Source: Antedon mediterranea
Lineage: Eukaryota > Echinodermata > Crinoidea > Comatulida > Antedonidae
Direction: 5' to 3'
Assembly (NCBI RefSeq): GCF_964355755.1
Contig: NC_092680.1
Coordinates: 19,013,001 to 19,077,000, forward strand
DNA length: 64,000 nucleotides
Positions 24,501-39,500 of this stretch are shown one piece after another (position 1 is the stretch's first letter; each line of letters starts with the position of its first letter). A model generated the notes under the pieces. The model searched no databases and had not been told where the DNA came from. It saw nothing but the letters and a program-made list of their open reading frames with translations. The translations under genes were made by a program, and so were the position numbers.

Positions 24501-27500
24501 ATGTTAACTCGCTTTTAAATAGGCCCAATAAAACAGAGGAATATCATTAAATGACAAAACACAATTACCGGTATGCCTACACATGAATTTCTTCCCAATA
24601 TCACTTTCTTTTTATATGTTTCTTTTTGTTATCTTAATTACTGAATACAATAATGGCATACATTATTACAGTAATCATGAACTGTTTATCATGACCCCTA
24701 ACCTCTACACTCCTCCCCTGTTTCTTTGTCTTGCACGCCCCTTTCGACAAACGAGCAATCGAAATAGTTTTTACACCAAGTATGATAAAGAAGCGGCAAA
24801 TGCAATAATAGCGTAAATAATAGCCGGCCTTTCGTACGAACGAATGCATGATAATTAGTTCATGACCACATCCGAATTTAATGTTGTTGATTTGACTATA
24901 CTACTATTAGAGAAGCCATTTGGCACGGGTCAACAGTGATAATTCCAATCATAGATGCTGGAATTCCATCGGTGTCTAGTACCGTTGGTTTTAGCTTAGA
25001 CCTCTATCTCATCTTTAAGGCGGTACGAGAACGCAAAGAACGCACCCTGGACATCCCTGGCATTCCAACTCTCCAACCATATATGGTCAGACGGTAGCTG
25101 AGTGGGGTATGATCGTGGACTCTCTGTTTACACCAAGGCGCAACCCGTCGCGCGCACGATTTCATTGATAATGTTCAACATGCGTCAGTTGTCTACGATA
25201 TCCGATTGGTCTTTTGGTTAATTATTTGATTAAATCATAACCCTACAATCCATGATATATCAACTTTTTTTTATATCGTTGTGAAGAATAATGACGTAAC
25301 AGAACACATGCTGTATACACAGACACATTTACACAGGGCATGACTTACGTACGTTCTATCACGTCAACACAAAACAACTATTTACGAAAGTGAATAATGC
25401 GTAATATATTTAAATAACACCACAACTTAATGAGTATTGTTTTATAGGTCGTCAATACAATACAAAGTTCATACAACTAGGTTACAGTGGTATACTTGTA
25501 ACGAAACGATATTGAACGCTTGTTGTTTTGTCTCATATATTAATAAAAAAAGAAAAATAATGACAAAAATATTGTTGATAAGAAAGTATTATAAATGTAC
25601 ACGATTATTCGTACTGTATCTTAATTTTTCGGAGATACAGTGTCACGTGTTTGTTGCAATATTGACATATAGGAATTATTATTTTAAAGTTAGGTAAAGC
25701 AGTCACATGTGATGCAGTATTTAGCAATTTGCATAGATAATGGTACTACATTTAGAAAGAAACCTCATACACTTCAAATCTAAATTTATTCTGCATTCCA
25801 CAAAAAAGTCGAAATACGAATACTACCGGTATTTCATACATACAATCGAAACATTTATAACACCAATATTCGAGACCTTCACTGCCCTTTTCGATCACGA
25901 TCTGTGTCAACAAAACTTTTCCTCTGAGATTAAATATGAACGAAATAAATGGCGCAATTGTTATTAAACTTAGTAGCATCATCGTCTGACCATTCTAGTT
26001 ACGAAAGGTATTAAAAACTGCGGTTGAATGTATTGTGTTATTTCTCCAAAGGCCCGTAACTAAACGTGAGTAGGAACATACGGGAAAGACAACACACCAC
26101 TCAAGTACCATCGAATATCCAGCAATACTAAGCATTTATTGTATTGTATTTCCCGGGAGATTACAAACGGGTGCTCATCGAATATTGCAGGACAATAAGT
26201 TACAGTGTAACAGCCTAATACAACTTATATTTTGATGATGCCTTGTCTTTTGTATTATTGGATCTTGGGGGATTTATTCACTGCGTTCTTCTAGCGAGTA
26301 TATCGTTTCCTAGGCATAATAGGGAGGCATATGATCCTCGATGTGTTTGATGTGGTGGGCCTAAACCATAGTAGGATTACTACCGAATATGGACAACATG
26401 GTACAGTGGAAGGTCGACAGTAGCGATGGGAAACAGATAAAAGGTGTCTTTGCCTAATTAGAAAGACTTGACCCGAATTAATGAGAAATACAGTCATTAA
26501 ATACTAATAAACATCTATGACCGAGTTAAACAGCACGTGAGAAAAACTAACACTTGGGGTATTAATTTCTAAACGACGAACCGACAAAATAATTAAATTT
26601 AAACCCAGCGAGGACTAAGCTATTATATTTGATACCGGTGTTGCTCGGCGAAAGGAGTCAGTCCAGTCCAGTCCAAAATAATATTCCTCGAAACTCGTTC
26701 ACCCTTCCTGAAATTCTTTAATTTAAACCTACATTATCCTGCTGGGGATATCCTAAAACTAAGAATACAATTCAGGCCGGAATAAAGATGTGTGGATAAA
26801 GTATAGCCCTCCGATTCATTGGATACGCCTAAACTTTTCCGTGAAACGAAGACGGGGGGAGTGATTTAGATTATGAAAATGTATGCTTTAGAACACCCTA
26901 TTAAAGAGACACATTCCTGGGTCCAAGGGTTTTCGTAGTGTTACCACATACATAGTTGCATGCCTTGTTTTAACAAAAAGAAAGAATCATAAACAAAATA
27001 AAAAGCAAACAATATTCTTTGAGGATGCACAGGTGTAAAAATATACTTATTAATAGGGTATACACATCTAAAGAAAATAAATATATTCAATATTTACTGC
27101 ATTTAGGGAACTGGTAAATAAGGGGAAATATGTTAATACCGTTATTTAATAGTATTTTATAAAGTAGGTTTAGATATTTAGACTCATCGTACCCTAGTGA
27201 TTCATTGTCGAACATTGAACCCCGGATAATATTATAAGCAACATTAAGATAGGCCTATTATATTAATAAAGTAGTCACAACAACTACTTAGGCCTATATG
27301 CTCGGTAACTAAAAAGCTTGCTTATTGGCCATACCATGGACAGTAGTACACAAGTAATTGCAAAAATTCGTCTTTAAACTCCACACCCGCTGTCTACAAA
27401 ATCTCATTATTATTAGAATTATTCAGTTTTGAGAAAACAATAACATGACTGTCAAACACAGTTTGAGTTACCGCGGTAATAATTAATGTTTTACGCTGCG

Positions 27501-30500
27501 CGTCAACAAGATGATAACAGAATATTTATAACATGTGAAAAACACATCCTTCTATGAAAAAACTACAAAGCAGAGCCTATGATGTCATTTTGTGTGCGTG
27601 TCTTCAAGAAAATGTCAATTTGAAAATAAGGATTCATGAGGAGTGATGAACTTAGGCCTACCTTAATTGCGGGAGGATAATTATCAATGGGGGTTGTGAC
27701 TATTGGTAATGCCGCTTGTAATTGTGGTATTTCCCGAAGGAAGTTGTGAAGTGCAAGTATCAACACCATAAACAGATGAGCCTAAGCTGGCTTGTAATTG
27801 ACGCACTTTATATGAAGTCATAAGTAAAGGATTAAAAGCACAGCATTTATCCGAACTCCGATAGAGTAGGCTGTATATTAACGTTGCTGCTTAATTATTT
27901 CATCTTCTCTGTCAGGCTTATTTACTCGGGAGTTGGTGACCTCCCACCAAAGTTAGCCGGACCTATGCCAACTTACTTACTATAGGCTCGATTTTATCAA
28001 TGTATATCCATCTTTTTCATTGTTTTTAACGTAATCACAGTGACGTCATGATAACGTCATCTAAACCAAAGTCCACATAACCACCACCTCCCACGGATTG
28101 TTTAGATTGACACAAATTTGAAACTAATCAAAGAAAAATCATTTCTATTTCAACTTCTAGGCCTAAAGGAAATTATGCATTATATTTTAGTTATATGAAT
28201 ATATCAGTCAGACCTATTATCTTTAGGCCTATATTATCAGTTAGATATATTTATTATTGATTAAAGTGCACGGTATTAGGCGTAGATGTTCTCGGTTGAT
28301 TTTGATTTGTGTGGGGTCGAGACGCAGTGATGACGTGTGATACGAGGCGTATGTTTTGTAATGTCGCGTTAGCCCGCGGTGCGACGAAAGGACAATTTGA
28401 AAAATTTTGCATCGTCTCCTTGTACCTCCATGATCGGATCACTTCGGTTTCGGATCACTTCGGGTTCGGATCATGGTCCACGAAACATTTATAACGAGTT
28501 TCATGCATAAAGTTTAACCAATCAGATAATACTTGCAGTGTACACACACAGTGTCTCCCAATTGGTTTCGATGTCGCTTGATTTATCGCACGAGTAGCGC
28601 GTTTAGTGTTCTTAAAATAAGAATCTTTTGTCATAATATGTAAATGAATCGGTATCAGTATCGATGTATGAGGCTGGCTAACATGCAGTGGGAATAACAT
28701 ACATTGCCACACCTGTATTGAAGAATGTGTATGAGTGGAGTACCGTAGCGACGTGCTGACGATGTAAAACTAAATTTAACAAATTTAGATAAGAAATTAA
28801 ACAAAATGTGTTTCCGTGTTTTGTGTTGCAATATGGTATCGGTACAGAATTGTATGATCCATAAGTACTATATTCGTTTATTTCTTGTTTGGGGGTTCGG
28901 GACAAGATTAGTTTACTGTTAACTGACAGATCTTGTCTGAAAGCCCCCCCCCCCGCTCCCCCGCAACCAAAAAAGTAAAAATGGAAACTCCGTGCCATCA
29001 TGGAGTTTCCATTCCCTAAGTCAATTAGTCCTACTAATAACACATTTAAAATTTCCATCGTGTCTAATTTGATTTTTTTTTCACAAGAAAGTATAATAAT
29101 TATAAAGAAATTGTGCACATTAGGCCTATATAATTGTTCACGATGCCTAATGGTACAAAATATGTATTGCTCGGTGGCCTTTATTCACAGAAGGCACGAG
29201 AATATCTGAGGGTAATGACTAAAACCGAACCGAATCCCATTAAGCAGTCTGACTTCCCAACGATACAAATTATTGCACAAGTTAACAGTTAATATTAATA
29301 GTTATTAACTACTTATTATTTTGAAGGTACATTCGAGTGTTTCCAAGATGGCCCAGCCTGCTGCCTCGTGGCAGCGCATTCGAACCATACCATGCATTTA
29401 ACCACGGGCATAAATCAAATATTACACATGCTGTCCGATGAAGCAGTGTATTCGCCAATATAGCTGCATATTATACAGACGATTTATAATTTTGAAGCTT
29501 ATTTGGATGATAATTAACCTCCATGAACTCGAAACTAACCTGGCTAGATCCTATGCTAAGTATCTGCCACGCGTGTACTCGTGGAGAGTTGAGCCCACAA
29601 AACACCTTATGCGCACACGCCTTGGGTTGATGGCCTCGTTCGACAGAAATATGATGAAAACAATATATCACTAGCTATTTAAAATGATATTATGAATATA
29701 GATATTCAAATTTACACCATACATATGTCAATGTAGGATTTCATATAGAATTTCCGATTTCTTCGGTGCATCGTAAACTTAAGCAAATACAGCTATACAA
29801 AGTAAAGCCTCTAGTGAATTAAAACCTTTAAAATTATACATGTGTAACAATATTGCATGAAAAAGACGATTACATACTGTAGTATGATTTAAAGATGCTA
29901 CTTTAACTACATAGATCGTATATGCATAATGCATGTGGTGTAGATAGGCCTACTACATGTCATCATTAAATAATAAAGGTTTAATCAACCTATATTGCTA
30001 CGAATCTTTGATGACGAGAATCCAATTATACCGGCTCATTCTTTCCTTTTTTCTAAAATGGTTTCTAGTCAGAATTGGCCTTTGTTGTGATAATTGGTTA
30101 TGCTGCACTGTGTGGTTACTAATTAGGCTTATAAAAAAAACGAAAACCGAACACGTCACCCGTGCGAACAGGAACGATATTCTTATTATAATAATATGGA
30201 GGCACTAACTCAAATGTCCGGCTTTTACGGCTTAACTTGGTTTTTAAATCACAAGATAAAATACGATAACCTCTAAATTCCCGTGTTTGAATGAATCATC
30301 GTCATCAATACGACGACACCATTACATCCTCTGATGAACCTTACCTTAAATGTAAACAGCTTATCGATTTATTAGGCCTACAAAGTGAAAACAGCCTGGG
30401 AAGGAAACTCCTTGTATCAGTCGATGTAGCAGTGCGAGATAAGGGTGTAACAAGCTCCGCACCCAAGGCCTAGCTTTACTTCTTAATGCGACAAATTCAC

Positions 30501-33500
30501 GAATGCGACAAGAATTAAAATTCACACAGTATTCTTTTACTTTCCCGAAGACGCGTGCCTGACAGCGGGTGTCCTTATACTACCAAGTACATTTAAATTA
30601 ACTATGCTCGCGTGCCTTCAAGATAGAGTGGGTAATTTGTTTCGATTGGTGCTTTATGCGCCAGTAGCAAACAAAGAGGAGACCATTTAGCACCTGTCTT
30701 TATCGCATCAGGGGTACGGAGTAGTAACACTGGTCTTTGTTATCGTGAATCCTTTGTTACCAAAAAAGGGGTACGGATTTCCACCCAATCAAAATTGTTT
30801 TTACGACATAAACCAAATGAAAATAAGCACTTTCTAAAACAGTTGTATCCCCTTGTAGGCACGGGCAAGCTGTTCTTTCCGATGGACATCTTTTGTTCGA
30901 TATCGTATAGGTGAACATTCTTATAATACAATGCAAATTTAGAAATCATTGCAGACAAGAAGTAGAAACAAAAACAATGAACAATGGGCAATAGAGGTAC
31001 GTGTAAACAATTCAACGTGGAACATTTGATTTAATGTATAGCTTTTGCCATAATATCAACGATTGTGTAAATTAGAATACATTTTCTAAAAAAAATATAA
31101 CTTTGTTATTTTACCTAAATACACAAATGAATTTACTTTTAATATCCTTATAACAATGACAAATAAATATAGATTTGATATAAAAATAATACTAATAAGT
31201 ATATTAAACTTATTATGGTGACATTTTAACGAAGAGTATCTTTCTAAATGCACCAATGAGTTTTTAATCTAAGCAATAAAAACAGAAATTAAGACAGAAT
31301 TCGGCAAAAAGTTTATCTTAAATCGATTAACTGTAGTCCAAATGGTGATTTCAATTTAAGAACAGTGATATGTTCATTGTGAGCATAGGTTATAAATCTA
31401 TTCATATTGTTTGGTGTATTTATTTTAAAATAGTATGGGGTAGCTAGCCTATATGTTATATCAGTGTATACATAAGTGTATGCACCCATTAGGCCTACCC
31501 ACATAAACACAAGCTGATTTCTACCTATGAATGTAATCGATCTGGTTCGCTCGTAACATGGATATCAAGATGACACTGGATTTTATTTGAATGATTATGC
31601 ATGCGTTGTTGGGTTGTAAAATTCAAATTCATAAACAGCGGTTTGCAAGGCCATCGGTCCATTAGCGAAAGGAACGATGAGTGTTCGCTATTCTCCTATT
31701 TCCCCCAATAGACGAGTTGAGTGACTATAGGTACTGATTACATTAAACTCTGTATTGTGTATGGAAACAATGCAAAGCTAATTGCATACAATGCACATTT
31801 ACTATTAGTTGGTTTCTATAGACACAGGACAACTGGTTCATCAGATACATTTCCATCGAATACAACAAATGTTATATATTATAAATATATTTTTATTACA
31901 TTATTAGCTACCATACATATACGAAAACACTATAATTAGGCTGAGTGTCATCCTCATGCTGTATGTTACCGTGTTTTTATGTAAACTCTTATACAGTATT
32001 TTACGAAAAAGTGTATATTAATCTTAAAGTTTTGCGTTTGATATATCGTAACCGTTGAAAGGTCATGACATATCACCTTATTGCGTATAATGAAAATTTA
32101 AATAACTTTAAAAAGATAGGTTGCCATAAGTCAAACATACTGAATTGAGGTTTTTTTCTATTGATTACAGACAAAGCTAAACATATAGGTATCTCCCAGC
32201 GTATTCCATTTGCGATAATTCTGTCATCGTTTTTAGGACCAATTGTGTTTACGAGACAAAGCTGAATCAAAACTGTAATGAAATGATTTACCTTCTATCG
32301 CAAACAATAACATTTGTTGGTTTCACATATGAAAAGAAACATATAGGCCTACTCAACGTAAACCGATAAGAACAACAAACGTGATTAAAAATGAATACCG
32401 TGTCTTTCCCATATGTTTTTAATATTATTGCCTAAATATCATGTTATAGGAGTATACGGTACCTTTGTTTTGGCCTACAAAGTATAATGAGTGACAAACA
32501 AAACGTTTTCTCTCCGCTGCCATTTAATATCACCATGTCAAGGGGAGGAATCAAACAAGGGGGAAGTTCACAAAGAAATGAACAATGGAACTTATTCTTT
32601 CTCATTGTATTAGGAGGTCTTATCAATTTAGAACAATGTCACACAGGAATAAGTTTTGTCCGTAACACAAGCATGGATAAGCGCAACAGATGGGCCTAGA
32701 GTAAATGTATGCAGCCTGCGTACTCTAATCGTACTAATTTGAGAAGTTATGTTTCCACATTCGACATTTATTGTATGTAATAGGCCTACACTACCGGTGT
32801 AGCGTTGCCTTACTGTGTCTATACCGGTAACCTTTCTGTGATATCTAAATCATTGATATACATTCGTTGCAACATATTTTAATTAGGGTATGATATTCAA
32901 GGTTTTCGTGAAAACAATAATTAAAACGGTTAAAACTTCTATGGTGTTAGAAATGCGAGCATGACGATATCAGTGTAAGCCTACACGCCGCGTGAATATT
33001 CATTAAATACATTAACGAAGGGCCAAATGCACTAAACTTTTAAATTATGATCAATAATTTAATTAATCAATCAGGTAGCGGATCAAAAGTCGGTAACCAT
33101 GGTAATAAACGCTCGCGCATGCTCTTACTCCATTTGTCATGGCAACACATGACCTAATTACAATGAACGTCCCGGATGTCAGCAATGTTTACTAATCTCA
33201 CGAGAACCTGTATTCAGAAATGTAATGATGATTTAAGTGTCTATCACGAATTTAAAATCGACATGGTTGGCATAAACATAAAACATTATTATCGCGGGGA
33301 CACGATGCGTGTGCGTTTTAATTAGGCCTATATAACACGATGTAAACCCCTGTCAATACAATCAGTTAAAAAGAAATATCGATTTAAAATCCAAGTGTAT
33401 ATACCAAGACCAAGTTTAGCTCGAGCTAATACCGTATATAGGTTTACATACACACTAACATAGGCCTATATTTTCCATGGATCATGGGTTGTAGTTTAAA

Positions 33501-36500
33501 CTACAATAGGGGTTGTATGACCCAATGGGATTAAAAGGAACTAAACTAATTTAAAAAACTATGCAAAGAAAATACAAAATAATGATTATTAATATTTACT
33601 TCCCTGTCTATATAATGGTGCTATAGATGCGATATCAGGGAAGTAACATTTTAAACCTTCAAAAAATGGTCGTTATAGGTTGCTCAAAGGGCGTCTATAT
33701 ACTCCGATATTATCAAAACTTGTTCCGCTTTTGTTTCTATAACACCATTGTTACGTTACGATTAGCATTTTTTAAACAAATAGGCCTACAAATCAAAATT
33801 TTGAATTTAGGCCTATTTATTAGGTGAATCAAATATACGGTTGTTATTTTCAGTCAGTGACACAAGGTTAAGAAAAATAAACATTGAAAAGCAAATACAA
33901 AACTGGATTTTTATAAACACGCTGACATACAAAATGAATTATACTCCCCACTCCCATTTGGCTCTACTACCGTACAATCTATAAACTGCCTGTCTCTTTG
34001 CACTCAGCTCAGTTATAATTACGAATTTCCACACACACTATACATAGTTTAGGTCATATATATCTGCACATATTTTAACGTATACGTGCACGATGCGTAA
34101 TTGCGCGAATCACCTTACTCGCCCTCGTATAACGAGTTCAAATGTAGTTCAATTACGAATGTTCACATGCTAAATGTAGTTTTGTTTTCACTTAAATCGT
34201 CGAATATCCTTAAACTATCCCTCTCTACAACGGTTCTTGTTCTAACCCGCACGCCATCTTGTTTGTCTGTTAATCATCTTGCATGGTCCCGTACTATCAA
34301 TATTTATTTTGTTTAATATGCATAATGGTAATGAGGAATCAAATAGTACCGTTACAAATGGAGACATGGTTCGCAAACAATCATGGTAGCGCAACATTTT
34401 TTCTGTATAAAATTCTGTTAAATCGATGTTCGTAACAAGGTTCACTTTTAGACCCATGGGTCATAATTACTAGGCCTACTATACTAATTTGATTATGAAT
34501 GATATATCATAATTGTATCATAATAAAAACAGAAATGAAACTAACTTATATCGCTGTGTTATAATGGACACGTATTCGTAGATAGGCTTAAAAAATGTAC
34601 GGAATTTTATGAGTACGTATACAAATTATAAATCTATAAAAGCGTATACATTTGTGCCAATTGTAGTTTCTAACAGATCATGGTATTTTCAATACACTTC
34701 AATACAATCCATTTGTGGATATTCATTAGGCCTAATGGAATAATTATTTTTAGGCCTACGTGTGTAATGTTCAGGCAGTTACTACCCGGGTAAGTTTGGT
34801 TTATACCAACCAAAGTTAAACGATCTGTGCTCATGAACAACTTATCCGGGTAGATAACGAAGGCCTGAACGGGTCTATATACAGTACTTCTTTTACTTAG
34901 GCTACACCGTAAGCGGACGTCGTATCGTACCGGACCTGTACAAATTCGGGTTTTTATATACCACACACCATTATTGGATGAGTCTGTAGTAAATGAGGTC
35001 AGGTCATAATATTTGTTATGACGCTTTCAATTTAAATTTCCCAAATCCATTTATCTTCTGCTAATCATACTCCCATTGTTTACCAAATGGTTTTTCTGCC
35101 GTTTTATTGACATAAAAATGGGGATTAGTTGAGAACCACGACAGTCAACAAGGATGAGTTTTTGTTGACCAAAAAGCTTAAATAAATATAGTTGTAGGTC
35201 TAATAACGAATACAATGATACCAAAATATAATGTCAATAGGCAATGGTTCTATATAGGCCCGGTAATTCTTTCCAAAATTATTACCCGATGTTTTAGTCA
35301 GATCAGAATTAAAAAGAATTTATGACGATGTAGGCCTAGACATGACTTCCGAAATTAACATGGTAACAAGTTATGATATAACTCGAAGGAAATCCAAATC
35401 TTAAAATCACAGAACAAAATTACCTATAAATAATTAAATGACTCATTTAACAAAATACCAAATAAAATTAGTCATTCCATACAAAAAAAATGTAATTTAT
35501 CGAAAATTGTTAAGAGTTAATTTGACCAATAACCAAAGTTGTACTGCAGTACCTGACATGCGCAGAAGTATAAATAACGTTATGTTTTCATTTTATATTT
35601 AAGAATGTGCTCGCTGGAGAAAAATACAACAATTAACACGATAAAAATAATACCATATCTTTTTGTAACATGGTTATATATAGGCCTAATATATAAATGC
35701 ATGAAATATATTTTAGCTTTTTCATACGTTGCAAATTTAAAGCGTAATGCGGTAGTAATATTGTACTAACATTTAAAAAAAAAAATGGTGTATGTTAAGT
35801 GCTGAAACGAAACATTGAGATCAGGGGATTACAAACGGTGAGAGTTGTAATATTAACACAGTGGATGGCCTCAATCGTTGTGTTTTGCATTTCAACGGTA
35901 ATCGGGAGAAAGTAACACCAGCCGAGCGTTTATTATAAGTAGACAGGCAGAACCGGGCCTAAGCGCTGGTTGTTCGATGCGATTATTAACATATGAAAAG
36001 CGTTGGAGCGTAATGGGGACTTATTCCATATTCGTATTGTAATGAATGAAGAGTACATGCATAAAAACCCGACGACCAGCCGTTGTACAACCTTGGAATA
36101 ACAACTCCAAACGACCATTTTCGAGTGGTGTTTATGCTTTGATCAATCTTTGGAGTGGGTAGAATTTGAGAACAAGAGTACGTAAACAAAAGCGCGGAAC
36201 ACCCCTCGCCGAAACCAGCCTGTGTAAACAATGCCACGCGACCATTGTGTGTCGCTTTTGGTGAAATAAATTTATCACGATTATAATTTGCGGTTTAGAA
36301 AACCTACAGATAACACAGCGATCGGAGTATGATATTAAAAACATAAATAACCATATGTCTAAACCTACTAAAATTCTCACTGAAATTAAATTCAGTGTGT
36401 TTAAACGAAAATGTACTAATAATAATGATCTGTTCGTAAAACGAACAGTGTACATTTTTCTATAATAATTTAAAATACAGAATTCAATATTTCACTCGAC

Positions 36501-39500
36501 CCATATTCACTGTTTAGCGAACGAACGTCATCGAGCATAATTAAGGCATGAGATGATAACAGATTTACCGTACCTCTAGTTTGCTTAATTTTCGTCTTAC
36601 TCCTCTCTTCCACATAACTGGTACCGATATGCTCTCCTCTTTTAGTAGTAGCTTCCCACTGAACTTCCAGTGGTATCGAGCGATAGGCTAGAAAAAATCT
36701 AGAACGAGTAGTATATTTTCGGCGATACAGCGGCGTTTGTTTTCCGGGAAGAAATCGAAGGGTTTGCACTAGATTGGTTATTCGTGTAGCGGTGGGAGGA
36801 CGCCTGAGCGGTGTATGGCAACGACCAATCCACGAACCAGAGGTGCGCACAAAGGCTTTGTTTTTTGTGAAGGGTACTCCAAAGCGCCTCTATGAGCATG
36901 CGTCGGGTTGGAGATGTGCCGTTTGTGACGTCAAAAGAGGTACCTTATGGGGACTGGAGTGACTGGCTGAAAACATAAGCGGGTAGGAATATTATTCAGC
37001 GTTGTCTCGATATCTCTATGCCTCTTCCTTGTTCAGTTTTCTGGTAGTTGAAAAGTCGATTTGTTTTAGACGACCTTTCGATCTCGACGGAACGAGTCCT
37101 AATAATAACATCGATACTTCTATTAGAAAAAGCATTACCCGAACAAATTGACCAATGGTGTCGAATTGTCTTCATTATGATTATTGTATGGCAGCTAGGC
37201 TCCAACTGTTTAAGTCTATCGATATTTATGCATTATTGGCATATACACAACCGAGATTGCGCATATACATTCGTAGAAACAGGAGGCGTTTATTTTTTAT
37301 TATAGCCTACTACTACGAACCCTGTCGTATTTTGTGACTGGCAATATACATCGCATTATAGTACATGGATAATTAATTATTCATCGTCAACTGTAATGTA
37401 AATAGCTATCCGAATAATTTCCCTTCAACGATGATCTGTTTCCTTTAAGAAGTGATTAATTAACTCAAAGAGCCATAGCACTTTTTAAACACGTTATGTA
37501 ATGACTAACCTTAGCATACCTTTCGGCACAAACTAATGCATCGTTTTACAATTCCCCATTCATAGAGGCCTATAGTCCTGCTGACAAAACTGATGTTTTC
37601 CCCTTTGGTAGAGTGACAAAACTAATCTTGATAATTTACATGGCCTATAATAGGCCATGTAAATATATATTAACCTTTTTTATTAGGCCTACTAGTACTA
37701 AAATCATAAGTAACAGTCGTATACAAAAAAGGAGATGAAATCTTCTGGTGTAAGGGATATTTTATTTATAAAACATTTTATATAAACAATATTTAGTATA
37801 TAGACCTAGTCAAATACATGTACCCCACCCATGTAAACGCATACATCACCTGGGTGTATATCACGTGGTTATTATTATATCTGTATCATAGGCAACTTCT
37901 GTAATACAGTGTAATATGTGACACTGTGTTACATAATTTGCCTGGACACTGGACAAGTTAACGACAATTAAACATCAGATAAAACTTAACGTACCAAAAA
38001 AAAATACATTTGGTGTGGAAAAGCACAGGTTAAAAAAATACAAATAAAAAGGTTTTTTTGGTAAGATAAGTACTAAGTTGTTTTCATGTCAATGTAGGTG
38101 TGTGTATTATCGATTCTTTTTTTGTATAATATCTGCCGATTTAAAGAAGGATGGTTTCCCAACCCTTCCTCTTGACCACATACTTGGGAAATTATTATAA
38201 AATTTAATATTTTTTTCCTGTTATTTCGTTAGATTCAATGAAGATGACGTTGGTTATAATGACCTCGTGGTTTTGTAACACGATGTATTTTAATCCTCTT
38301 TTGAATAGACTACATAAATGATAATGTGCAGGTGAGGCCTATTTGAATTTTAGCATATGGTTAGGCCTTTGTGGTGTGTTATAATAATCCCAAGTCAACA
38401 AATAAATAAGTATAAATATATATAATATAATATGGAGGCTATTATGGTCAGTTTTAACGATTGTAGGCCTATATTAATTGGATTCGACATAGGCATAGTT
38501 TAAATGCATAATTATATTAACCTATCACTGATAAATCATAAATTTTATTTAATTTTAGATATTACAGCTAATGTATAGATGTAAATATCATATACTATAT
38601 AGATCATGGAAAATGTTACATATTACAGTATTTATGATATGATTCCTATTGATATTATTTTATTAGAAATCATTTTATTTGTGGTAAAATCACAAATTTG
38701 AATTATAAAATAATAACTCCAACACGTTTTGCGATAACCCGCATTGGTAAACAGGCCTTAAAATGAAAATAATAGCCATGGCAGGCGTACTACAACAGTG
38801 TATGATTAAATAGTAAAATGCTGTACGACGACGCGGCCATATTATACCCCAGTACCATTAAAGCTTATTAATTTATTCTTCTTTGTGCATAAATTCTGAT
38901 CCGCGATGCGAGTTGAGGAGACAAAGCGTTTGACCCTCATCTCATGATGTATGCCTTGATCGCTGAGCAATGGGCAATCGCAACACAGTCAACACTCTGC
39001 GCCATATTGATTACTACTCATAATACCACACAGTCGCATGCTATCCCACTAAAAAGAAATATTCCTCTTTTGTAGAGAAAACGACGCTGCTTGTCGTTAT
39101 GACCTGTATAACACATACAGTAATTTCTTCGTTGACACGAATTCGTTAGCATGTTATACATTTTGCAATTACTCTATGTTAAAGTTTAATTCGAACATTT
39201 ATTCCTTTAAATGTTACGATATACAGTCTGTGTCGACCTAAATCATGACATGTAGTACACCAATGCACTCACACAGTTACAAATTTGCATACGTATAATT
39301 CTATGTATGCACTCTATATCATTTGAGAAGAAAGGAGTTTTTACTATCAATATTAAATATAAAATTCCATGATTTGGATTAATTAAAAACATGAATATTT
39401 AATACATAATGAAGTTTGCAGTCTGTAAATATACACAATAATAAGTGTTTAAACTGTTGTTAATAATAACAATATATTTGTCCAATTATATAACGCGATA

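Noticed and set aside
28254-29118. Overlapping open frames suggesting a small gene
   Set aside because: Frames overlap on both strands, contain a poly-glycine artefact from the C-run and match nothing recognisable.
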